Source: Pseudarthrobacter sp. W1I19
GTDB lineage: Bacteria; Actinomycetota; Actinomycetes; Actinomycetales; Micrococcaceae
Assembly (NCBI RefSeq): GCF_030817835.1
Contig: NZ_JAUSZR010000001.1
Span: 4,712,001 to 4,776,000, forward strand
Direction: 5' to 3'
Length of the DNA stretch: 64,000 bases
How positions within the stretch are numbered: the stretch's first letter is position 1; every line of letters begins with the position of its first letter. Positions 9,071 to 16,757 of this stretch are shown here, in pieces. Both the position numbers and the translations under genes were made by a program. The notes under the pieces are model-generated. The model did not search any database and was not told where the DNA came from. It worked only from the letters and a program-made list of their open reading frames with translations.

Positions 9071-10129
9071 ATGACCGGAACTGAAGCTGAACGAACCATC
9101 CGCACCGCCGTCGTCGGCTATGGACTTTCGGGCAGCATCTTCCATGCCCCTTTGATCGGGGCGGATCCGCGCTATTCGCTGGATGTCATCGCCACCTCCA
9201 ATGCAGAGCGGCAAAAGTCAGCCACTGCCCGCTACCCCGGCGTGCGGACAGTGCACGACGGCGATGCGGTCCTCACGCACGCCGCCCACCTTGACCTTGT
9301 GGTGCTGGGCACGCCGCCCGCCACGCACTATCCGCTCGCCAAGGCTGCCCTGGAAGCCGGGCTGGACGTGGTGGTGGACAAGCCCTTCGCAGTGACCAGC
9401 GAAGAAGGGCAGGAGTTGGTGGAGCTGGCCCGGGAGCTCGGCCGCGTGCTGACGGTGTTCCAGAACCGGCGCTGGGACGGCGATTTCCTGACGCTTCGCA
9501 AGCTTGTGGCAGCGGAGGCCGTCGGAAAGGTGGCGCGCTTCGAATCGCGGTTCGAGCGGTGGTCGCCCACCATTGCCAAGGCCTGGAAGGCACGTGCCAC
9601 GGCGGCCGACGGCGGCGGTGTTTTGTACGACCTCGGGAGCCACCTGATCGACCAGGCCCTCCTGCTGTTTGGCCCGGCCACCGTGGTCCACGCCGAGCTG
9701 AAAGCCCGCCGGGCGGACGAGCGGGCGGACGACGACGTTTTCCTGGTGCTGCGGCACGAGTCCGGGGTGCTCAGCCACCTCACCATGAACATGCTGTGCG
9801 CACAGCAGGGCGCCCGCTTCCGCGTCCTGGGTTCCGTGGGGGCCTTCACCAAGAATGGGGTTGACCCTCAGGAGCCCTACATCGTGGCCGGCGGCAGCCC
9901 CCTGGATGCAGAGTACGGCGAGGAGGCTCCGGAGTGGGCAGGGCTCCTTGGCCGGGACGGCCACCTGGACGCCCTGCCCACCGAACGCGGCGCCTACCCG
10001 GAGTTCTACCGGATCCTGGCAGAGAAGATCCTCGACGGCGGCCCAAAATCAGGCCTGCCCCTCCCAGTAAACCCGGAAGACGCCGTCGAGGCCTTAAAAC
10101 TTATAGAACAAGCACGCGAACTGGCTTAA
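9071..10129 (+). CDS. Gfo/Idh/MocA family oxidoreductase
   Basis: A 352-aa NAD(P)-dependent dehydrogenase of the sugar/inositol-type family. The Rossmann loop is GYGLSGSIFHAPLI near residue 15, and the catalytic-site lysine lies in VVDKPFAVT (the DKP variant of the EKP motif). The C-terminal alpha/beta domain is complete. No sugar transporter or other pathway gene is adjacent, so the substrate cannot be assigned. The ATG at 9071 has no clear Shine-Dalgarno and may be leaderless. Confidence 0.9.
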   Translation: MTGTEAERTIRTAVVGYGLSGSIFHAPLIGADPRYSLDVIATSNAERQKSATARYPGVRTVHDGDAVLTHAAHLDLVVLGTPPATHYPLAKAALEAGLDVVVDKPFAVTSEEGQELVELARELGRVLTVFQNRRWDGDFLTLRKLVAAEAVGKVARFESRFERWSPTIAKAWKARATAADGGGVLYDLGSHLIDQALLLFGPATVVHAELKARRADERADDDVFLVLRHESGVLSHLTMNMLCAQQGARFRVLGSVGAFTKNGVDPQEPYIVAGGSPLDAEYGEEAPEWAGLLGRDGHLDALPTERGAYPEFYRILAEKILDGGPKSGLPLPVNPEDAVEALKLIEQARELA

Positions 10130-10137
10130 AAGAAGAA

Positions 10138-10183
10138 CGGTGGTTGAGCTTGTCGAAACCAGGTCCGACGAGCTCAACCACCG
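10138..10183. terminator. Repeat-derived hairpin, likely bidirectional terminator
   Basis: CGGTGGTTGAGCT at 10138-10150 pairs perfectly with AGCTCAACCACCG at 10171-10183. It lies between the convergent oxidoreductase and alanine dehydrogenase stops. The left part is one copy of the dispersed repeat with core GGTTGAGCTTGTCGAAACC (10142-10160) that is also found at 44914 and 63671-63716. Confidence 0.6.
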
Positions 10184-10188
10184 ATTGC

Positions 10189-11307
10189 TTAGGCCGAGAC
10201 CAGTTCGTGCCAATCCTTTACGAGCGGCAGGTTGTGCGCCTCGGAGACGGAGTGGTGTGCCACGTGGCCGGCGGCGATGTTGAGGCCGGCGGCGAGGGCG
10301 GGGTCGCGGTCGAAGGCGGCCTTGACGCCCAGGTTGGCCAGGGACACGGCGTAGCGCAGGGTCACGTTGGTCAGCGCGTAGGTGGAGGTGTTCGGTACGG
10401 CGCCGGGCATGTTGGCCACGCAGTAGAAGATGGTGTTGTGGACCTTGTACGTGGGTTCCTGGTGTGTGGTGGGGTGGGTGTCTTCGAAGCAGCCGCCCTG
10501 GTCCACGGCGATGTCCACCAGCACTGAGCCGGGCTTCATGCGTGCCACGAGTTCGTTGGTGACCAGTTTGGGGGCCTTGGCGCCCGGGATCAGGACTGAG
10601 CCGATCACCAGGTCGGCGTCCACCACGGACTTTTCGATCTCGTACTTGTTCGACGCCACCGTCTTGAGCCGGCCCTGGTACTGGGCGTCCAGTTCGCGCA
10701 GGCGGTTGATGTTGATGTCCAGGATGGTCACGTCGGCGCCCAGGCCCAGTGCCATCGCTGCGGCGTTGGTACCCGCAACACCTGCACCCAGAACCACAAC
10801 CTTGGCAGGCCGGACGCCCGGTACGCCGCCGAGCAGCACGCCCTTGCCGCCGGCGGGAGCCATGAGGGATGCGGCACCTACCTGGACCGAGAGCCGGCCG
10901 GCCACCTCGGACATGGGGGCCAGCAGCGGCAGGGTGCGGCCTTCCTGGACGGTTTCGTAGGCAATGGCGGTGACGCCGGAGTTGATGAGTTCGCGGGTGA
11001 GCTCGGGCTCGGCCGCGAGGTGGAGGTAGGTGAAGAGGATCAGGCCCTTGCGGAAACGGTGGTATTCGGCCTTGATGGGTTCCTTGACCTTCATGACCAT
11101 GTCCGCGCGGGCCCAGACGTCGTCAGCCTCGTTGACGATTTCGGCGCCGGCGATGGCGTATTCCTCGTCCGTAATGCCTGAGCCCAGCCCTGCGCCGCGT
11201 TCCACCAGCACGGTGTGGCCGTGGGTGCCGAACTCGTGGACGCCGGCGGCGGTGATGGCCACCCGGAATTCGTTGTTCTTGATTTCTTTGGGGACGCCGA
11301 TGATCAT
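10189..11307 (-). CDS. ald: Alanine dehydrogenase
   Basis: This 372-aa enzyme reversibly deaminates L-alanine to pyruvate and ammonia with NAD. The N-terminus is the family's [17 protein letters not shown], the Rossmann loop is [12 protein letters not shown], and the signature [14 protein letters not shown] is present. I chose ATG 11307 because GGAG stands 6 nt before it; ATG 11319 has no ribosome-binding site and adds four non-conserved residues. It is divergent from a PucR-family regulator. In Bacillus the PucR-type AdeR activates ald, so the same pairing is inferred here. Confidence 0.96.
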   Translation of the reverse strand: MIIGVPKEIKNNEFRVAITAAGVHEFGTHGHTVLVERGAGLGSGITDEEYAIAGAEIVNEADDVWARADMVMKVKEPIKAEYHRFRKGLILFTYLHLAAEPELTRELINSGVTAIAYETVQEGRTLPLLAPMSEVAGRLSVQVGAASLMAPAGGKGVLLGGVPGVRPAKVVVLGAGVAGTNAAAMALGLGADVTILDININRLRELDAQYQGRLKTVASNKYEIEKSVVDADLVIGSVLIPGAKAPKLVTNELVARMKPGSVLVDIAVDQGGCFEDTHPTTHQEPTYKVHNTIFYCVANMPGAVPNTSTYALTNVTLRYAVSLANLGVKAAFDRDPALAAGLNIAAGHVAHHSVSEAHNLPLVKDWHELVSA

Positions 11308-11513
11308 CGCGGGCTCCATGTTCTGGGGCTGGTAAGCCGGAAAAGTGGGAAAGGATTTCGTGTTTCCACGATAAATCCCGTTGTGAGCCAGCCGACATCA
11401 CGTGGAGGAGGCCGCGACCGACGAACGCCGGAAATACAAGGATTTTGCCGAAGCAGACTCGACGTTTGTTCAGCTGCCAAGCGTCAAGTGTCGCCTCATG
11501 TCCGTTCGTGCCG

Positions 11514-11530
11514 ACTGCTTTGCAAGCAGT
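11514..11530. promoter_or_regulatory. Palindrome upstream of the PucR regulator
   Basis: ACTGCTT-TGC-AAGCAGT is a perfect 7-3-7 inverted repeat ending 11 bp before the regulator's ATG, in the ald/PucR divergent gap. It is a candidate autoregulatory site. It is too close to the start codon to be a typical activator site for that gene, so repression of its own transcription is more likely than activation. Confidence 0.45.
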
Positions 11531-11541
11531 AGTGTTGCCCC

Positions 11542-12762
11542 ATGCAGCAACAGGGTGTGGAGCAACTGGTGGAGCTGGTGGCACAGAAGCTGGGCCGCGG
11601 CCTTTCCCTGGAGGATCTGGACGGTGTGCTCCTCGCGTACAGCTCCAACCAATCCCATGCAGACCGCGTCCGTGTGAACTTCCTGCTCAGCAAAAAAGTG
11701 CCGGCGGATGTCAGCGCCTGGCAGCTTTCGCACGGTATCGCCACCGCCGTCCGGCCGGTGGCGGTTCCTGCCAATCCGCACCTGGGCATGCTGGGCCGGG
11801 TCTGCGTCCCGCTGATGGTCCGCGGCTTCCGCGTGGGTTACCTGTGGGTGCAGCAGGACTCGGTGGAGGAAAATCCGACGGCGATTCTCACCCAGCTGCC
11901 GGCTGTCACCAGCGAACTCGAAACGCTCTCAGCACTGTTGCTGGATTCCAACACTGCTGAATCCGAATTCCGGCGCGGGCGTGAACGGGAATTCCTGGCC
12001 GCCTGTGCGGGGGAAACCAACGCCGTGGCGGCGGTGGCAGGCTGGAAGGAAGTCCAAGGCCGCGGGCCGTGGCAAATGGTGACGGTGCTGGACGCCGATG
12101 GCTGGGCCGAAGGGCCGGATCCCATTGCCGCCACCCTGATCCACCGCTCCGCCGCGCTGCAGGCGACGGTGGGTGTGGACGCCGCCCTCTTCAGTGCCGG
12201 AGCTGAAACGCACTCCGTGGTGCTGTTCCGCGAGTCGTCAGGCAGGGCGAACCATGCGCAGGTCCTGGTGCATTATCAGCTGGAGCTGGCCAAGCGCTCA
12301 GGCCGCCCCGTGCAACGGATCATCCTGGGCATCAGCGAAGGATTTACCAGGCCGCGGGAACTGGCCGAGGCCTACCGGCAATCCAAGCTGGCTGCTCAGG
12401 CCGCCGCAGTGGATCCGCAGCTCGGGGAGCTCGTGGACTGCCGGTCCACCGGCGTCTACCAGCTCCTGGCTTCCGCCGGGGGAGGGGCAGGCGCCTGGGT
12501 TGACCCTGGATCGGTCTACTTCCGGATGCTCGAGGACCACGACCGCAACGGCGAACTTATCCCCGTCCTGGAACTCCTCTACGACAACGACGGTTCCGTC
12601 CAGGACGTGGCCGCAAAACTCCATCTGCACCGGAGCAGCATCTACAACCGGCTGGGCCGGATCCGGCAACTGCTGGGCGTGGATCCGCTCAAGGGGATGC
12701 CTCGGCTGGAACTCCACGCTGCGCTCAAGATGCGTCGCTGGGCGGCGCGTCCCCGGATCTAA
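11542..12762 (+). CDS. PucR family transcriptional regulator (AdeR-like)
   Basis: A 406-aa regulator with a sensory N-terminal half and the C-terminal PucR HTH. The helix-turn-helix lies in VAAKLHLHRSSIYNRLGRI near residue 365, followed by the usual LGVDPLKG. Its divergent position to ald matches AdeR of Bacillus subtilis, a PucR-type activator of alanine dehydrogenase. The direct inference is control of alanine catabolism here; the effector is unknown. The stop overlaps the stop of the convergent HTH gene at 12759. Confidence 0.88.
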   Translation: MQQQGVEQLVELVAQKLGRGLSLEDLDGVLLAYSSNQSHADRVRVNFLLSKKVPADVSAWQLSHGIATAVRPVAVPANPHLGMLGRVCVPLMVRGFRVGYLWVQQDSVEENPTAILTQLPAVTSELETLSALLLDSNTAESEFRRGREREFLAACAGETNAVAAVAGWKEVQGRGPWQMVTVLDADGWAEGPDPIAATLIHRSAALQATVGVDAALFSAGAETHSVVLFRESSGRANHAQVLVHYQLELAKRSGRPVQRIILGISEGFTRPRELAEAYRQSKLAAQAAAVDPQLGELVDCRSTGVYQLLASAGGGAGAWVDPGSVYFRMLEDHDRNGELIPVLELLYDNDGSVQDVAAKLHLHRSSIYNRLGRIRQLLGVDPLKGMPRLELHAALKMRRWAARPRI

Positions 12763-13181
12763 AGCTGGGTTCCGGCGTCGGCTTCAGTCCCTTGCTCTCC
12801 AGCAGCCTTGTGCCGGTCCTTCTTCTGCTCCTCGAGCCACGCCATGATGGCGGTCCGCGGAATGCGCCGGTGGCTGCCGCGGTACTCTACGGGGATCTCG
12901 CCGCGGTCGGTCATGTTGCGAAGGTAGGTGTGGGAGATGCCGGCCAGCTCCGCTGCCTTGGAGGTGGTCAGCATGTCCTCCACACTGCTCACCGTCACGG
13001 CCTCGCCGCGGCTGAACCGCTGCAGGAGGTCGACGACGGCGTCCCTCGCCAAGGGCGGAAGGCGGTGGACAGTGCCGTCCACAAAAACGGTGATGTCCTC
13101 GCTGCCGGCGAGGGCCCGTTCCAACTTCCGGGCCTCCTCGGGCGGGAGCGCGGCGGCCATCCTGGGAGCAATCAGTGCCAT
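12759..13181 (-). CDS. Excisionase-type HTH protein, orphan antitoxin-like
   Basis: A 140-aa protein whose C-terminal 50 residues form a MerR/excisionase-like DNA-binding domain (TTSKAAELAGISHTYLRNM, then the wing IPVEYRGSHRRIPR). In actinobacteria this architecture is usually the antitoxin of a HTH-PIN pair. No PIN toxin gene follows: the gene ends exactly on the convergent PucR stop. The N-terminal 70 residues (LARDAVVDLLQRFSRGEAV) are those of the same antitoxin-like family. ATG 13181 is chosen; GTG 13187 is also possible. Orphan status is observed; antitoxin ancestry is inferred. Confidence 0.75.
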   Translation of the reverse strand: MALIAPRMAAALPPEEARKLERALAGSEDITVFVDGTVHRLPPLARDAVVDLLQRFSRGEAVTVSSVEDMLTTSKAAELAGISHTYLRNMTDRGEIPVEYRGSHRRIPRTAIMAWLEEQKKDRHKAAGEQGTEADAGTQL

Positions 13182-13264
13182 GGCCACAGCCTATCGGGCC
13201 AGTCGGCGGCCGGGGGCGCGCCGGGCGCAAACCGGCTATATTGCTCCGGCGGTATGCTCGGTTG

Positions 13265-14071
13265 ATGGCATTGAATGGCGGCAGGAATGTGAAATCCGGT
13301 GGTTTGCAGGGAATGCTGTATTCCTCAGTCCAGCCCCCAAGGGCCGGTGCAAAGGGAATGCAGGATGCCGGTGCCCGCCCCACCTACGTCCTGCTGCACG
13401 GCATTGGCGTTTCCCACCGCTACCTGGCGCGGCTGCATCAGGAGCTGGCCAAGGCAGCGGACGTCTACTCCTTCGACCTCCCCGGCTTTGGAAAGTCGTC
13501 ACGGCCCGGACGGCAGCTGCAGGTTGAAGATTTTGCGGCGTTTGTCAGCGATGTGCTGACCGACGCGGGCGTCTCCAGCTACGTGCCCGTGGGACATTCC
13601 ATGGGCACCCAGTTTGCGGTGGAACTGGCCCTGCGTGAGCCCTGGCGGGTGGCCGGAGCCGTGCTGATGGGCCCCGTGGTCGAACCCAGCCGGAAATCGG
13701 TGGCACAACAGGCCCTGGCGCTCGCCCGGGACGCCATGTTCAACGAGTCCCCGACCTCCAACGCGGTTGTGTTCAGCGACTACTTCCGCGCAGGTCCGCG
13801 CTGGTATCTCACAGAATTGCCGGTGATGATGAGGTACCCGCTGGAGGAGCGGCTGGCCGGCGTCAGCCAGCCGGTGCTGGTGCTCCGCGGCACCAGGGAC
13901 CCCATTGCTCGGCGTCCCTGGTGCGTCAAGCTCTCCGCTGCCGCCCCGCAGGGCAGCATGGGCGAGATTTTGGGGCAGGGCCACGTCTTCCAGCACACCG
14001 CTCCGGCTCCCGCCGCCCAGGCCATCAACGGCTGGGTGCGCGCCCTTAACGGATTCGACGTCACGGCCTGA
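13265..14071 (+). CDS. Alpha/beta fold hydrolase
   Basis: A roughly 268-aa hydrolase with the oxyanion segment LLHGIGVSHRYL and the nucleophile elbow VGHSMGTQ. An acid residue is expected in VLRGTRDPI, and the catalytic histidine lies in GQGHVFQHT near the C-terminus. The substrate is unknown. The start is uncertain: ATG 13265 is taken, but ATG 13361 just before the conserved domain is possible. The neighbours do not suggest a pathway. Confidence 0.82.
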   Translation: MALNGGRNVKSGGLQGMLYSSVQPPRAGAKGMQDAGARPTYVLLHGIGVSHRYLARLHQELAKAADVYSFDLPGFGKSSRPGRQLQVEDFAAFVSDVLTDAGVSSYVPVGHSMGTQFAVELALREPWRVAGAVLMGPVVEPSRKSVAQQALALARDAMFNESPTSNAVVFSDYFRAGPRWYLTELPVMMRYPLEERLAGVSQPVLVLRGTRDPIARRPWCVKLSAAAPQGSMGEILGQGHVFQHTAPAPAAQAINGWVRALNGFDVTA

Positions 14072-14098
14072 CGTTCCCAGGCCTTGCGGCCCCCGCGG

Positions 14099-15784
14099 CT
14101 AGAGCCCCAGCTCCTCCAGTACAGGCAGCTTCTCCCGGACCCACGCCCGCGCCTCGGTGGCACTCGGGGCTGACAGCGCCAGCTTGGCCAGCTGCTGCGC
14201 CTCCTCCAGGGTCACTGTTTTGAGCACCGCAGCCACGGCGGCCAGGGAACGCGCCGTCATGGACAGGGTGCTCACGCCCAGTCCGGTCAGTACGACGGCG
14301 AGGGCCGGGTCAGCGGCCGCCTCACCGCAGACGCCAACGGGTTTGTTGTTGCCCTCGGCGCGTGAGCCTTCCACTGTCAGCCCCACCAGGCGCAGGACGG
14401 CCGGCTGCCAGGGCGTGTTGAGGTTGGCCAGCGGGCCCAGCTGCCGGTCGGCGGCCATGGCGTACTGGGTGAGGTCGTTGGTGCCAAGGCTTGCGAAGCC
14501 CACTTCCCTCAGGATGGCTTCGGCCGTCAGTGCCGCGGAGGGAACCTCCACCATCACGCCGGGCGTATTGATGCCGGCGTCTGCGCACATGGAGGCAAAG
14601 CGGGCAGCCTCTTCCGCCGTGGAGATCATCGGGGCCATAACCCACACGTCGGCGTCGGACTGGTTTGCTGCGAGCGCGATGGCTTCGAGCTGCCGGTCCA
14701 GCACGCCGGGAGTAGTGAAGTCGGTGCGGTAGCCGCGGACACCGAGGGCGGGGTTGGGCTCAGTGGAATCGGTCAGGAAGGGCAGCGGCTTGTCGGCGCC
14801 CGCGTCCAAGGTGCGCAGGACAACCTTCTTGCCGGGGAAGGCATCAAAAACGCTCTTGTAGGCTGCAGCCTGCTCTTCGACGGAAGGTTCGGTATCACGT
14901 TCCAGGAAGCAGAACTCGGTACGGAACAATCCCACTCCCTGGGCGCCCAGCTTGGCTGCCGCCACAGCATCCTTGCCGCCGCCCACGTTGGCGAGCAACG
15001 GCACCTGGTGCCCGTCCGCCGTCGTACCCGTCCCGGTGAACTCGGACAGCAGGGAAGCCGTTGCTGCCCAGGCCTCCGCAGCGGCACGCAGGGATTCGTC
15101 GGGCTCGGCGACGACGGTTCCGGCAGCGCCGTCCACAAACACTTCCGTGCCGTCTGGAACCTCGTCCACCCCTACCGCGGCAACCACCGCGGGCAGGCCC
15201 AGGGACCTGGCGATGATGGCGGTGTGCGACTGGGGGCCGCCGCCCGCCGTCACAAGTGCCAGGACCTGGTTCGGATCCAGGGTGGCGGTGTCTGCAGGGG
15301 CGAGGTCGTCGGCCACCAGGATGAAGGGTGTGGCGGAGGCGGGGATACCCGGCGCGGGAACACCGCGGAGCTCGGCGACGATCCGGGCGCGTACGTCAAG
15401 GACGTCCGTGGCGCGTTCGGCCATGTAGCCGCCCAGGTTGTGCAGCATTTCTGAGACGGACGAGCCGGACTCCCAGATTGCGCGCTCGCCGGAGGTGCCG
15501 CGGGCAATGAGCTTCGAAGCGCCCTTGATCAACATGGTGTCCTTGGCCATCAGTGCCGTGGCTTCAAGGACAGCCTTGCCGTCACCGGTGGCATGGGCTG
15601 CGCGGGACTTAAGTTCGTCATGCACGGCCTGGGCGGCTGCCTTCAGGGCTGCGGTGGCTTCCTCTGCGGTGGTGTCCGGTGCCAGCTGCTCGCCGGCCGG
15701 AGGCTCACTGATGGGTTTGGGCATCTGCCTGACGGTGCCGATAACGCGGCCTGGACTGACGCCTACTCCTGGGAAGTTCTGCAC
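14099..15784 (-). CDS. ptsI: PTS Enzyme I (phosphoenolpyruvate-protein phosphotransferase)
   Basis: This 561-aa cytoplasmic enzyme transfers phosphate from phosphoenolpyruvate to HPr, the first step of PTS sugar uptake. The phosphorylated histidine is His187 in GGPQSHTAI. The C-terminal PEP-binding barrel shows GIGLFRTEF-like GVGLFRTEF and the GVCGEAAAD segment. Length is normal. It is divergent from a TetR regulator and next to the mannitol PTS genes, which it would energise. HPr, the required partner, is not encoded in the window. Confidence 0.95.
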   Translation of the reverse strand: MQNFPGVGVSPGRVIGTVRQMPKPISEPPAGEQLAPDTTAEEATAALKAAAQAVHDELKSRAAHATGDGKAVLEATALMAKDTMLIKGASKLIARGTSGERAIWESGSSVSEMLHNLGGYMAERATDVLDVRARIVAELRGVPAPGIPASATPFILVADDLAPADTATLDPNQVLALVTAGGGPQSHTAIIARSLGLPAVVAAVGVDEVPDGTEVFVDGAAGTVVAEPDESLRAAAEAWAATASLLSEFTGTGTTADGHQVPLLANVGGGKDAVAAAKLGAQGVGLFRTEFCFLERDTEPSVEEQAAAYKSVFDAFPGKKVVLRTLDAGADKPLPFLTDSTEPNPALGVRGYRTDFTTPGVLDRQLEAIALAANQSDADVWVMAPMISTAEEAARFASMCADAGINTPGVMVEVPSAALTAEAILREVGFASLGTNDLTQYAMAADRQLGPLANLNTPWQPAVLRLVGLTVEGSRAEGNNKPVGVCGEAAADPALAVVLTGLGVSTLSMTARSLAAVAAVLKTVTLEEAQQLAKLALSAPSATEARAWVREKLPVLEELGL

Positions 15785-15912
15785 TGAAGGTCCTCATTCT
15801 CTGCCGGTTTGCCAGGCCCGCCAATATGTCCGGCGCCATGCCGGTCCACCCGTGGACTGCTACGTCCGTCAGCGGGAAACGTGCCTGAAAAAATTGTATG
15901 TGATTCAGTTCA

Positions 15913-15927
15913 TATAGCATTGCTATA
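15913..15927. promoter_or_regulatory. Palindrome between ptsI and the TetR gene
   Basis: TATAGC-ATT-GCTATA is a perfect 6-3-6 inverted repeat in the 161-bp divergent gap, ending 18 bp before the TetR start. It overlaps the AT-rich stretch where promoter elements would lie. A TetR operator controlling both directions is the natural reading. No copy is seen just upstream of mtlA. Confidence 0.5.
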
Positions 15928-15945
15928 GGTGCTAGGGTAGCGGTT

Positions 15946-16674
15946 ATGAGTTTGGATGGCCAGCTTCCCCCCAAAATGCGACTGCTTCGTGCGGCGGCGG
16001 AGTTGTTGGCGAAATCCGCGGGAGCTCCTGTCTCCACCCGCCAGATCACGCAGCTGGCGGGGGTCTCGGCTCCCACGCTTTACCACCACTTCGGTGACAA
16101 GGAAGGCCTTTTCGACGCCGTCGTCGCCGCAGGGTTTGAAGAGTATGTAGCGGGCGAAAGGGATTTTGCCCCCTCCGGACACCCGCTCGAGGATATCCGG
16201 AGAATGTGGGACAACCACGTGCAGTTCGGGCTTAACCAGCCGGAGCTGTACCTGGTGATGTTCGGCAATATCCGCCCGGAGAACCGCCCGGCCATCGTTG
16301 CAGATGCTGAGGCGCTGATGGAGGAGATGCTGAACAAGGCAGCGGCGGCGGGCCAGCTGAACGTCCAGCCCAGGGAAGCAGCCAGGTCCATCCTGGCCGC
16401 CAACGTGGGCGTGACGCTGATGCTGATTGCGGAGCCCGCCTCCGAACGGAACCTCGAACTGTCCACCATGACCCGGGATGCCATGATTTTCGCGGTGTCA
16501 GCCGAGCCCGCCAGCGGGGCGGCGCCGGAGGACACCGGAAAATCCTCGGTGGTGGTGGCCGCGATCGCCCTGAACGCCGCACTTCAGGCCTCGCACTCGG
16601 ACCAGCTCTCCAGCTCGGAACTCAAACTCTTCCTCGAATGGCTTCACCGCATCTCGGCCAGCCCGGCAGGCTGA
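15946..16674 (+). CDS. TetR family regulator of the PTS/mannitol locus
   Basis: A 242-aa regulator with an N-terminal HTH at about residues 15-55 (STRQITQLAGVSAPTLYHHF) and a C-terminal TetR_C domain. It lies between ptsI and the mtl genes and carries a palindrome in its own promoter. Local control of ptsI, itself and perhaps mtlAD is inferred. Actinobacterial mtl loci often use other regulator families, so the ligand and target set are open. The ATG at 15946 is the first in frame. Confidence 0.87.
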   Translation: MSLDGQLPPKMRLLRAAAELLAKSAGAPVSTRQITQLAGVSAPTLYHHFGDKEGLFDAVVAAGFEEYVAGERDFAPSGHPLEDIRRMWDNHVQFGLNQPELYLVMFGNIRPENRPAIVADAEALMEEMLNKAAAAGQLNVQPREAARSILAANVGVTLMLIAEPASERNLELSTMTRDAMIFAVSAEPASGAAPEDTGKSSVVVAAIALNAALQASHSDQLSSSELKLFLEWLHRISASPAG

Positions 16675-16757
16675 AAAACGCCAGAACGTCCAGCAGTACG
16701 TCGTCGTAAATATCGGACCATCCTGCGCAGCCGCAGGAATGACGGTTAGGAAATCAC

